Source of the DNA: Flavobacterium macacae
Lineage (GTDB): Bacteria > Bacteroidota > Bacteroidia > Flavobacteriales > Flavobacteriaceae
Assembly: GCF_003865365.1 (NCBI RefSeq)
Contig: NZ_RQVR01000005.1
Span: 62,001 to 126,000, forward strand
Direction of reading: 5' to 3'
DNA: 64,000 bases
Shown here: positions 43,765-52,177 of the stretch, piece by piece
Layout: each line of letters opens with the position of its first letter
Numbering within the stretch: the first letter of the stretch is position 1
Position numbers and translations under genes: made by a program
The notes under the pieces: generated by a model
Seen by the model: only the letters and a program-made list of their open reading frames with translations
What the model was told of the DNA's origin: nothing
Database searches by the model: none

Positions 43765-44640
43765 ATGAAAAAATTTTTCAAATTTTTGATCGCAAAATCC
43801 ATCGGATTGTACATCAATCTGCTGAGTTATGTTTTTCCCAGAAAAGCATCTCAGTTAGCGTATGGATTTTTTAGCGAGCCAAGAACCGGAAAACTTTTTT
43901 CTGACAAATTACCCGACGTTTTAAAAAATGTCAAAACTGAAATTTTAGAAAAAGACGAACACCAATTCCCTGTTTATATTTGGGAAGGAAACGAAACCAT
44001 CGTTTTGCTCGTTCACGGTTGGGAAAGCAATGCTTCGCGCTGGGAGAACTTTCTGCCTTATCTTAAAAAATCAGGAAGTACGATTATTGCTCTTGACGCT
44101 CCGGGCCACGGATTGGCTTCTGGTAAAGAATTTAATGTGCCCCGGTATGCCGAATTTGTGGACGTCGTAGTCGAAAAATACAAACCTCAGTATCTTGTCG
44201 GGCATTCTATGGGTGGCGTAACTTCGCTTTATTACCAACATTTATATCAAAATGAAGCTATTGAAAAAATGGTGATTTTAGGCGCCCCATCTGATTTAGA
44301 GATTTTAATTTCTAATTATGCCAAAATGTTGAGCCTGAATTTGAAAACAGTCAGTATGATTGAAAATCATTTTTTAGAACATTTTAAAATCAGAATGGAA
44401 GAGTTTTCAGGACGTGTTTTTGGTTCAAAAATAAAAATAAAAGGACTGATTGCACACGATATTGATGATGATGTGGTTTCTTTTGAAGAAGGCAAAAAAA
44501 ATGCAAGCAACTGGAAAGAAGCTACTTTTATTGAAACCAAAGGACTCGGACACAGTATGCATGATGATGTTTTGTACAACAAAATATACTCTTTTTTATT
44601 TGAGAAAAAAACGTCAGGCGATTCAAAAAGGGCTTCTTAA
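43765..44640 (+). CDS. Alpha/beta hydrolase
   Basis: A 291-residue hydrolase with HGWESNASRWENF (oxyanion region), DAPGHGLASG, the nucleophile elbow GHSMGG (Ser) and a C-terminal GLGHSMHDD giving the His. The N-terminus is hydrophobic/basic, possibly membrane-associated. The substrate is unknown. The start codon directly follows a strong terminator, so expression may depend on read-through or an unusual signal. Confidence 0.88.
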   Translation: MKKFFKFLIAKSIGLYINLLSYVFPRKASQLAYGFFSEPRTGKLFSDKLPDVLKNVKTEILEKDEHQFPVYIWEGNETIVLLVHGWESNASRWENFLPYLKKSGSTIIALDAPGHGLASGKEFNVPRYAEFVDVVVEKYKPQYLVGHSMGGVTSLYYQHLYQNEAIEKMVILGAPSDLEILISNYAKMLSLNLKTVSMIENHFLEHFKIRMEEFSGRVFGSKIKIKGLIAHDIDDDVVSFEEGKKNASNWKEATFIETKGLGHSMHDDVLYNKIYSFLFEKKTSGDSKRAS

Positions 44641-44656
44641 ATTCTCAAATTAAGGC

Positions 44657-44664
44657 TACCTTTG
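44657..44664 (+). promoter_or_regulatory. Promoter box of rluF, leaderless
   Basis: TACCTTTG, exact TAnnTTTG, only four bases before the ATG at 44669. The predicted transcript begins at or very near the start codon. Confidence 0.55.
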
Positions 44665-44668
44665 CAGT

Positions 44669-45466
44669 ATGGAAGAAAATGTAAAACGTCTAAATAAATT
44701 CATTGGCGAAACAGGCTATTGTTCTCGTCGTGAAGCAGACAAATTGATTGAAGAAGGCCGAGTTACCATAAATGGCGTGGTTCCTGAAATGGGAACTAAA
44801 GTTTCTCCAAGTGATGAAGTTCGAATTGATGGAAAATTAATTGTCGAGCAACGTGAAAAACCGGTGTATTTGGCTTTCAACAAACCTGTGGGGATTGAAT
44901 GTACGACCAATTTAGAAGTCAGAAATAATATCGTTGATTATATTAATTACCCAAAGCGAATTTTCCCGATCGGAAGATTGGACAAAGCATCGGAAGGATT
45001 GATTTTTATGACCAATGACGGTGATATTGTCAACAAAATTCTCCGCGCCAGAAACAATCATGAGAAAGAATATATCGTTACGGTAAATCGCCCTATTACA
45101 GATCGATTCATTGAAAGAATGGGAAATGGCGTTCCGATTTTAGATACTATTACTAAAAAATGTAAGGTCGAACAAATCAGCAAATACATTTTCAAAATCA
45201 TCTTGACGCAAGGCCTGAACCGTCAAATTCGCAGAATGACAGAATATTTGGGTTATGATGTAACTGCTTTGAAACGCATCCGAATTATCAATATTTCTTT
45301 GGATATTCCTGTCGGAAGGTACCGCGATTTAACAGAGGCTGAGATTGCAGAATTAAATCAGCTAATTGAACCTTCAAGCAAAACGGAAGAAGCGAGCTTG
45401 CCAAAAACTGAAACACAGCGACCTACACAAAGAGTTATTCGAAGAATTCCACCGAGAAATAAATAA
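44669..45466 (+). CDS. rluF: 23S rRNA pseudouridine synthase RluF
   Basis: A 265-residue synthase. The N-terminal S4 RNA-binding domain has [26 protein letters not shown]. The catalytic domain has [10 protein letters not shown], the catalytic Asp in GRLDKASEG, and [25 protein letters not shown]. This is the RluF/RluB type; GIECTT suits RluF (U2604). A basic C-terminal extension (about 240-265) follows. A terminator lies after the gene, shared with folD. Confidence 0.9.
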   Translation: MEENVKRLNKFIGETGYCSRREADKLIEEGRVTINGVVPEMGTKVSPSDEVRIDGKLIVEQREKPVYLAFNKPVGIECTTNLEVRNNIVDYINYPKRIFPIGRLDKASEGLIFMTNDGDIVNKILRARNNHEKEYIVTVNRPITDRFIERMGNGVPILDTITKKCKVEQISKYIFKIILTQGLNRQIRRMTEYLGYDVTALKRIRIINISLDIPVGRYRDLTEAEIAELNQLIEPSSKTEEASLPKTETQRPTQRVIRRIPPRNK

Positions 45467-45513
45467 AGAGAAGAAATTCCTCTTAGTTTTTACTTTGCTA
45501 AAATTGTAAATAA

Positions 45514-45549
45514 AAAAGCCTCCGATTTTCATCGAAGGCTTTTTATTTT
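45514..45549. terminator. Bidirectional terminator between rluF and folD
   Basis: AGCCTCCGAT (45517-45526) / ATCGAAGGCT (45531-45540), one mismatch, with A and T tracts on the two sides. Convergent genes on either side. Confidence 0.88.
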
Positions 45550-45550
45550 T

Positions 45551-46435
45551 TTATAAATTTCTTTCTTTTCTTTGTTCTCTTGCCAAAAGCGTATTTTTCA
45601 GCAACATTGCAATGGTCATCGGACCAACACCTCCAGGAACTGGTGTAATGAATGATGCTTTTTTACTTACCAAATCAAAATCAACGTCACCGGTGATTCG
45701 GTATCCTTTTTCGCTTTCGTCAGCAACACGCGTGATACCTACGTCAATTACAACTGCTCCGTCTTTAACCATTTCTGCTTTTAGATAATTTGGAACTCCC
45801 AAAGCCGTAATGATAATATCGGCTTGTGTCGTGATTTGCGCGATATTTTTAGTGTAACTGTGCGTCAAAGTAACCGTAGAGTTTCCAGGAAAACCTTTTC
45901 TTCCCATCAAAATGCTCATCGGACGACCAACGATGTGGCTTCTTCCGATAACAACCGTATGTTTTCCTTGCGTTTCCACGCCGTATCTTTCTAATAATTC
46001 TAAAATTCCGAAAGGCGTTGCAGGAATAAAAGTAGTCATATCTAAAGCCATTCTTCCAAAATTCTCTGGATGAAAACCGTCAACATCTTTGCTTGGATCC
46101 ACAGCCATCAATACTTTTTGCGTATCAATCTGCTCTGGCAAAGGCAATTGCACGATAAACCCGTCTATATTATCATCTTGGTTTAATTCTTTAATCTTTT
46201 TAAGCAATTCTGTTTCAGAAGTCGTGCTTGGCATTTTTACCAAAGTCGATTCAAAACCTACTTTTTCGCACGCTTTCACTTTGCTTCCAACATACGTCAA
46301 GCTGGCTCCATCGTTACCCACAATAATTGCGGCCAGATGTGGCACTTTTTCGTTGTTGTCTTTCATCTTCTGCACTTCGGCAGTGATTTCATTTTTGATG
46401 TCTTCCGAAATCTTTTTTCCGTCTAATAGCTGCAT
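45551..46435 (-). CDS. folD: Methylenetetrahydrofolate dehydrogenase/cyclohydrolase
   Basis: A 294-residue bifunctional enzyme with YVGSKVKACEKVGF (catalytic Lys), GFIVQLPLPEQI, VDGFHPENFG, VVIGRSHIVGRPM and PVPGGVGPMTIAMLL. It interconverts methylene-, methenyl- and formyl-tetrahydrofolate. It lies 125 bp downstream of ffh in the same direction, with its own TAAGTTTG box. Confidence 0.96.
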   Translation of the reverse strand: MQLLDGKKISEDIKNEITAEVQKMKDNNEKVPHLAAIIVGNDGASLTYVGSKVKACEKVGFESTLVKMPSTTSETELLKKIKELNQDDNIDGFIVQLPLPEQIDTQKVLMAVDPSKDVDGFHPENFGRMALDMTTFIPATPFGILELLERYGVETQGKHTVVIGRSHIVGRPMSILMGRKGFPGNSTVTLTHSYTKNIAQITTQADIIITALGVPNYLKAEMVKDGAVVIDVGITRVADESEKGYRITGDVDFDLVSKKASFITPVPGGVGPMTIAMLLKNTLLAREQRKERNL

Positions 46436-46471
46436 TGTTTGCTGTTTAATTTAAAAGTCTGGAGTTGTTGC

Positions 46472-46479
46472 CAAACTTA
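46472..46479 (-). promoter_or_regulatory. Promoter box of folD
   Basis: TAAGTTTG on the minus strand, exact TAnnTTTG, 37 bases before the folD start. No TTG at the usual distance. Confidence 0.4.
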
Positions 46480-46560
46480 ATGTAGTTGTAGTTAGTATTT
46501 TTATCTAAAAATTTAAGGTTCAAAGTTCCTAAACCCAGAACCTCAAACCTTAAAACCTTT

Positions 46561-47898
46561 TTATCTCATTCCTTTCATACCGCCCATCATTCGCATCAGA
46601 TTTTTACCGCCTCCGCCTTGCATCATTTTCATCATTTTGCTCATTTGGTCGAACTGCTTCATCAATTGGTTGACTTGCTGAATATCTGTTCCAGAACCTT
46701 TTGCGATTCTGTTTTTTCTTTTCACGTCGATGATTGCCGGTTTGCTTCTTTCGCCTGGCGTCATCGAGTGGATAATTGCTTCGATGTGCTTGAAAGCGTC
46801 GTCTTCAATTTCCACATCTTTTAATGCTTTTCCCGCACCAGGAATCATCCCGACAAGGTCTTTCATATTACCCATTTTCTTCACTTGCTGAATCTGGGTC
46901 AAGAAATCATCAAAACCAAATTCGTTTTTGGCAATTTTCTTCTGTAATTTTCTTGCTTCTTCTTCATCAAATTGCTCCTGGGCTCTTTCTACCAAAGACA
47001 CAACGTCTCCCATACCCAGAATACGCTCTGCCATACGAATTGGATAGAAAACGTCAATCGCTTCCATTTTCTCTCCTGTTCCGATGAATTTGATTGGCTT
47101 GTTTACAACCGATTTGATTGAAATTGCAGCTCCACCACGCGTATCACCATCTAATTTGGTAAGAATAACTCCGTCGAAGTTTAATCTGTCGTTGAAGGCT
47201 TTTGCAGTATTCACGGCATCTTGACCTGTCATTGCATCCACTACAAAAAGTGTTTCTTGCGGTTGGATTGCAGCGTGAACATTGGCAATTTCGTTCATCA
47301 TTTCTTCGTCCACGGCCAAACGACCAGCGGTATCGACAATGACAACGTTGAAACCATTTGCTTTTGCATATTTGATTGCATTTTGCGCAATTTCAACAGG
47401 GTTTTTATTTTCTGGCTCAGAATACACTTCTACACCAACTTGATCTCCAACAACGTGAAGCTGATTGATCGCCGCCGGACGGTAAATGTCGCAGGCAACC
47501 AACAACGGCTTTTTGTTCTTTTTAGTTTTAAGGAAGTTGGCCAATTTTCCAGAAAAAGTTGTTTTTCCAGAACCCTGAAGACCTGACATCAAGATTATTG
47601 ACGGATTTCCAGAAAGGTTGATTCCGGCAGCGTCGCCACCCATCAATTCTGTCAATTCGTCTTTTACCAATTTTACCAAAAGCTGTCCTGGTTGCAACGT
47701 TGTCAAAACGTCTTGACCAATGGCTTTTTCTTTTACTTTTGTGGTAAAATCTTTAGCAATCTTAAAGTTAACATCGGCATCAAGCAAGGCGCGACGAACT
47801 TCTTTTAAAGTATCGGCAACATTGACCTCGGTGATTTTTCCGTGTCCTTTTAGTATGTGGAATGCTTTGTCTAACTTATCACTTAAATTATCGAACAT
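46561..47898 (-). CDS. ffh: Signal recognition particle protein Ffh
   Basis: A 445-residue SRP54 GTPase: N domain (NLSDKLDKAFHILKG), G domain with GLQGSGKTTFSGKLA (G1), DTAGRL, TKLDGDTRGGAA, and the methionine-rich M domain ending KMMKMMQGGGGKNLMRMMGG. The ATG at 47898 is chosen because the N domain begins there; an upstream in-frame start would add 23 unrelated residues. It binds signal sequences and SRP RNA and delivers ribosomes to FtsY. Confidence 0.97.
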   Translation of the reverse strand: MFDNLSDKLDKAFHILKGHGKITEVNVADTLKEVRRALLDADVNFKIAKDFTTKVKEKAIGQDVLTTLQPGQLLVKLVKDELTELMGGDAAGINLSGNPSIILMSGLQGSGKTTFSGKLANFLKTKKNKKPLLVACDIYRPAAINQLHVVGDQVGVEVYSEPENKNPVEIAQNAIKYAKANGFNVVIVDTAGRLAVDEEMMNEIANVHAAIQPQETLFVVDAMTGQDAVNTAKAFNDRLNFDGVILTKLDGDTRGGAAISIKSVVNKPIKFIGTGEKMEAIDVFYPIRMAERILGMGDVVSLVERAQEQFDEEEARKLQKKIAKNEFGFDDFLTQIQQVKKMGNMKDLVGMIPGAGKALKDVEIEDDAFKHIEAIIHSMTPGERSKPAIIDVKRKNRIAKGSGTDIQQVNQLMKQFDQMSKMMKMMQGGGGKNLMRMMGGMKGMR

Positions 47899-47921
47899 AG
47901 TATCTTTCTTTATTAGAAGTG

Positions 47922-47929
47922 CAAATATA
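47922..47929 (-). promoter_or_regulatory. Promoter box of ffh
   Basis: TATATTTG on the minus strand, exact TAnnTTTG, 24 bases before the ffh start. No TTG at 17-23 bp upstream. Confidence 0.4.
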
Positions 47930-47937
47930 AGTTTTAA

Positions 47938-48000
47938 AGTCGAAAGTTGAAAGTCATAAAGTTGCAAAGTCGAGAAGTTTCAATGTTGCAAAGTTTTAAA
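47938..48000. repeat. Low-complexity spacer repeat
   Basis: Imperfect short direct repeats of the type AAAGTCGAAAGTTG and AAAGTTGCAAAGT. Similar spacer DNA occurs in several other gaps of this window. It may be polymerase-slippage debris. Confidence 0.6.
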
Positions 48001-48039
48001 AAGCAGTCCTGTTTTTATGCGTGACTCAAATCGACAAAG

Positions 48040-48096
48040 TTTATCGACAAACTGCGTCAATAGCCCCGATTGCAACGAAAATCCTAGTTTCAGAAA
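48040..48096 (+). repeat. Dispersed hairpin element, copy E (truncated)
   Basis: It has the conserved CAATAGCCCCGATTGCA (from 48058), AAAATCCT and a short TTTCAGAAA remnant. The right part of the element is missing; the sequence passes directly into the coding remnant of a TonB-dependent receptor. This marks a deletion or recombination junction. Confidence 0.7.
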
Positions 48097-49065
48097 GATG
48101 CAAAAGAAGTTTTAAGAACACATTCGTTGGTTTTGGAGGCGCTACTTTCTTCGCCTGATAAAAGAGCGTTTTTGAAAACAGGATTGCGTACCAATTACAT
48201 TGAAAAATTTAACGAAGTTATTGTTGAGCCAAGAATTCAGTTCAATTATTTGTTCTCTAATCAATTTTCGACTGAAATCCTAAGTGAACAAAAAAGCCAA
48301 ACAGCTTCCCAAGTTATTGATTTACAGCAAGATTTTTTGGGAGTTGAAAAAAGGCGTTGGGTTTTGTCAGACAATAATGAAATTCCGATTCAAAAAAGCA
48401 ACCAGATTTCTTTAGGTTTTACTTTTAAAAATAAAAATTGGCTGTTAACTTTAGAAAATTATTATAAAGAAGTAAATGGCATCTCCACCCGAAGCCAATC
48501 GTTTCAAAACCAATTAGAGTTTATCAAAATCAATGGCGATTATTCTGTTTATGGAAGCGAAATCATCGTGCAAAGAAATTTTGAAAAATTCCACACTTGG
48601 ATCAGTTACAGCTTGAGCAACAGCAACTATACTTTTGACAGTTATTTTCCTGAAGAATTTTCTAATAATTTTCAAATCGTGCACAGCGTTTCTTGGGCAG
48701 GAATTTATGAATGGAAAAAATTAAAGATTGCGATCGGCTCTAAATGGAATTCAGGACGACCAGAAACAAGCCCGACTTTAAGCAACATGTTAGATTTTTC
48801 AAATCCGGTAAAGCCGAAAATTAATTACAATCTTCCAAATAGCGCTACTCTTTCTGATTACTTTACCGTTAATTTTTCGGCTGGTTATTCTTGGAAATTG
48901 GATGAAAAAACAACTTTAGAAACCGGAATTTCTGTTTTAAATCTTTTAAACAAAAAGAATATAATCAATCGTTATTATCGTATAAATCAGGAAGAATTTG
49001 TGCAGAGTGTCAGCACAAATTCTTTAGAAAGAACTCCAAATTTATCTTTGAAATTAAGTTTTTAA
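48088..49065 (+). pseudogene. TonB-dependent receptor remnant (C-terminal barrel only)
   Basis: An open frame from just after a TAG (48085-48087) reads QKDAKEVLRTHSLVLEAL, then LRTNYIEKFNEVIVEPRI, IDLQQDFLGVEKRRWVL, YYKEVNGISTRSQSFQNQ, ISVLNLLNKKNIINRYYRI and RTPNLSLKLSF, ending at a proper barrel-terminal Phe. This is about the last 325 residues of a Bacteroidota TonB-dependent receptor; the signal peptide, plug and first barrel strands (perhaps 400 codons) are absent. No normal start exists; an internal TTG at 48127 is unlikely to be used. The 5' edge coincides with truncated repeat copy E. The 3' end overlaps the convergent MBOAT gene by four bases. Confidence 0.85.
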
Positions 49066-50744
49066 AACTGAAAATAGATAAACGGTTGTGGTCCAGCGGT
49101 TGCTGTTGCATATACAATCCAATAAACAAAACCAAGAACGATTGCTTTTCCAACGAGTGGCGTTTTATCAAATGCTAATTTCATATTGCTGTTGATTGCG
49201 CTTGGCAAGAAATGCCAGATATAACCCGCTAACATTAGCCAAAACACGTTTTTGTATCCTTGAATGATAACCAGCCATTGTTGCGGATCAAAAGTTAGAT
49301 CGCCGATGTTGTGCATAATTTGTAATGCCGTATCGAAATCTTTGGCACGGAAAAATAACCAACAAAAAGCCACAAAATGGAATGTCAAGAGTACGGAAAT
49401 AAATTTCCAAATGGTATCCCAAGCATTTTTTTCGCGTTCTTTTTTAGGAAAGAATTCGACGAATATTTTATGAACCGCCAAAGCGATTCCGTGCAAAGCG
49501 CCCCAAATAATAAAACGCAGACTCGCGCCGTGCCACAAACCGCCAAGCAACATTGTGGTCAAAAGATTGACGTTGGTAAACATCGTCTTTTCTCGGTCTT
49601 TGGAAAGCAAAAAAGTCAAACCGAAAACAACCAAGGAAGTTACCGCAATGATTAACGGAACGTGGCTCACTGAAGAATAGTTAATTCCCCAAATGATTAA
49701 TCCGGTGAAAAATAATGCCGGAAATAAAAATCCTGCAAAGGAGCCTTTTCGGTTTCCTCCGATAGAAATATACAAGAAATCTTTTAGCCAAGTGGATAGT
49801 GAAATATGCCATCTTCTCCAAAATTCTGTGATGGAAGCCGATTGATAAGGTGTTCTAAAGTTGGTCGGTAATTTGAAACCTAACAACATAGCGACACCAA
49901 TTGCCATATCAGAATATCCAGAGAAATCGCAATAAATTTGGATCGCATAACCATACGAAGCCATTAAATTTTCAAAAGCGGTGTAACTGGTTGGCGCGTC
50001 AAAAACACGGTCCAAAAAGTTGATGGAAATGTAATCTGAAATAACGGTTTTCTTCAACAAACCGCCAATAATCAAGAACAATGCATTGTTTACATCTTCC
50101 TTTGTCAAGTGTAATTTTTGGTAAATTTGTGGCAAGAAATCTTTGGCCCGAACAATCGGACCAGCCACTAATTGCGGGAAAAACGAAACGAAAAATAAAT
50201 ACTCGACGTAGTTATTTGTGGGAACAATTTCTTTTCTATAAATCTCAATGATGTAACTGATCGACTGAAAAGTATAGAATGAAATCCCCACCGGAAGCAA
50301 GATTTTATGCAATTCAAAATCGCCTTGGAACAAATCATTGTACGTTCCAATCATAAAATTCATATACTTGAAATAGCCCAAAAGCCCTAAATTCAATATA
50401 ATACTGATCACGATATAAAACTTTCGCCAGGCTTCCCGCGTTTCTCGATAAATCACGCCACTCAAGTTATAATCGACGACGGACGACAACAGCAAAAGCA
50501 AGAAATAAACACCACTCGATTTGTAGTAAAAGAAAAGCGAGAATAGAATTACATAGACCAAACGAAGGTAAAATGTCTTGCGCAGAAAAGCGTAAACGAA
50601 ATAAAAAATCAGGAACATTCCCAGAAACAATCCTGTGTTGAACAACAATGGCTCTTTTGGATTGTAAACAAACCAACTCTCCACTTGTTCTAAAGTAATC
50701 GTGCCAAAGGCTTGCGTGAACCAGTTTTGCATGCTGTTAATCAT
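49062..50744 (-). CDS. MBOAT-family O-acyltransferase (DltB/AlgI type)
   Basis: A 560-residue polytopic membrane protein. It has the MBOAT signature region LPVGISFYTFQSISYIIEIYR, FFPQLVAGPIVRAKDFLPQI, the ITEFWRRWHISLSTWLKDFLYI box and the catalytic histidine in GGLWHGAS. About ten membrane helices are visible. It moves acyl groups from a cytoplasmic donor across the membrane to an acceptor. The two SGNH genes just upstream in the same direction probably complete the transfer to a polysaccharide or cell wall. Confidence 0.93.
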   Translation of the reverse strand: MINSMQNWFTQAFGTITLEQVESWFVYNPKEPLLFNTGLFLGMFLIFYFVYAFLRKTFYLRLVYVILFSLFFYYKSSGVYFLLLLLSSVVDYNLSGVIYRETREAWRKFYIVISIILNLGLLGYFKYMNFMIGTYNDLFQGDFELHKILLPVGISFYTFQSISYIIEIYRKEIVPTNNYVEYLFFVSFFPQLVAGPIVRAKDFLPQIYQKLHLTKEDVNNALFLIIGGLLKKTVISDYISINFLDRVFDAPTSYTAFENLMASYGYAIQIYCDFSGYSDMAIGVAMLLGFKLPTNFRTPYQSASITEFWRRWHISLSTWLKDFLYISIGGNRKGSFAGFLFPALFFTGLIIWGINYSSVSHVPLIIAVTSLVVFGLTFLLSKDREKTMFTNVNLLTTMLLGGLWHGASLRFIIWGALHGIALAVHKIFVEFFPKKEREKNAWDTIWKFISVLLTFHFVAFCWLFFRAKDFDTALQIMHNIGDLTFDPQQWLVIIQGYKNVFWLMLAGYIWHFLPSAINSNMKLAFDKTPLVGKAIVLGFVYWIVYATATAGPQPFIYFQF

Positions 50745-50746
50745 AA

Positions 50747-52177
50747 CTACTCGATACCTGATTTAAAATTATTGAATGCCGACAGAATTGCTTCTGATAG
50801 TAAATTTCCTTGTTTTTCGTAACCTGCTTTTGAATAATGCACTTTGTCTCCAGCCATTAAACCTCTTGAAGCGTTTCTGTTTACGCCGTATAAACCGCCA
50901 AATTGCGAATATAAATCCCAAACGGCATAATTGCTTTGTTCGCTTGCGCCAATAATTTTTTCGGAATAATCGGCTGCAAATGTATTTGGAAATTTTCGTT
51001 TAAACAACGATGGCGGCGGTGTTGAAACCAAAACCGGAATTGTAATTCCTTGCGATTTCATATTGCTTAAAAACAATTGCAGCTGCACCATAAATTCAGA
51101 AGAAATCATCTTGTCAAATGTTTCATTTGTTCCTAAAGAAAGTACAACCATATCTGGTTTTAACGCTTTTAACTGCTCAAAAAACAACGCATATTTGTTA
51201 TAATCAGAGAATTTTGCTCCGTTTACCCCAATACTGCTGTAAATAATGCCGGGTTTGTCATTTTCTAAAACCAATCCGTTTAGTTCAAAATCAGCACTTT
51301 CCTTGTTCGGAATCAAATAAATTTTATCTAGCGACGTTTCGCTTTTGTAAAAATGCGTCAATTCATCTGATTTCATTTCCAATGGTATAAATTCAGAACG
51401 CGAAATTGATTTTGGTTGCATTTCTCCTGTTGGAATTTTCAGTATTTTCCCGGCTTGAATATTGTTCGAACGGAGATTATTTGCTCGCTTTAATTCAGAA
51501 ACAGAAATATTATATTTGTCTGCAATGATTGAAATAGCCTCGCCTCTTTTAATTTTATGCGTAATCTTTTTTGGCACTTGAGATTCTAAAACAATAGTTT
51601 TGGAAGCTGTTGCAAAATCAAATTGATTTTTATTTTTTGGCGTAAGCACTTTGATCGTCTTAAAATCATAGGAGCTGTCTTTTACATTGATTTCAATCGC
51701 AAAATCTTTTCTTTTTGTCCACAAACCGATACCGCTCAAACCCACCGGATTACCTTTGTCAGGATAAATATTTCGGTAGCTTTCCCAAGCGGTGTTTGAC
51801 TTAAACCGCTCGTTGTAAGAGCCGTTTGTTTTTGCCAAACTATACGGAAATATAAAACCTCTGCCTCCATTTCCGAATTCGCCCTGAAGCCTTTTTCTGA
51901 TCACGTTGGTCATCAAATCGGCTTGAATGTGAGAATCCCCGATATGAACGATATTTATTTTTCCTGATTTGTTCTTTTGCATCAAATCAATTTTCTCAAA
52001 AAATGGCTTTAAAACTTTAGAATTGTAAAGACGATTTTCAGGAATAATTTCTACTTCAGAAGAGTCAATTGACGCAACAGTATCTACCTCAACAAAAGTA
52101 GAATCGACTTCTTGTGCCTTGATTTTACTTCCAAAAAATAGAATAAACAGAAAAAATAAGACTTTTAATTTATGCAT
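50747..52177 (-). CDS. Exported LysM-containing SGNH hydrolase/acyltransferase-like protein
   Basis: A 476-residue protein: signal peptide (ending FGSKIKAQ), an SGNH core with block I IVHIGDSHIQADLMT, an inserted LysM domain (THKIKRGEAISIIADKYNISVSELKRANNLRS, about residues 210-255), LSLGTNETFD and the DKVHYSKAGYE block with the catalytic Asp-His. LysM normally binds GlcNAc polymers such as peptidoglycan. Middle gene of the MBOAT operon: two bases before the MBOAT gene, and overlapping the upstream SGNH gene by eight bases. Confidence 0.9.
   Translation of the reverse strand: MHKLKVLFFLFILFFGSKIKAQEVDSTFVEVDTVASIDSSEVEIIPENRLYNSKVLKPFFEKIDLMQKNKSGKINIVHIGDSHIQADLMTNVIRKRLQGEFGNGGRGFIFPYSLAKTNGSYNERFKSNTAWESYRNIYPDKGNPVGLSGIGLWTKRKDFAIEINVKDSSYDFKTIKVLTPKNKNQFDFATASKTIVLESQVPKKITHKIKRGEAISIIADKYNISVSELKRANNLRSNNIQAGKILKIPTGEMQPKSISRSEFIPLEMKSDELTHFYKSETSLDKIYLIPNKESADFELNGLVLENDKPGIIYSSIGVNGAKFSDYNKYALFFEQLKALKPDMVVLSLGTNETFDKMISSEFMVQLQLFLSNMKSQGITIPVLVSTPPPSLFKRKFPNTFAADYSEKIIGASEQSNYAVWDLYSQFGGLYGVNRNASRGLMAGDKVHYSKAGYEKQGNLLSEAILSAFNNFKSGIE

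Noticed and set aside
48127..49065. Complete small outer-membrane protein starting at TTG 48127
   Set aside because: The receptor-like frame continues upstream of that codon to 48088 and lacks a signal peptide, so it is a truncated remnant.
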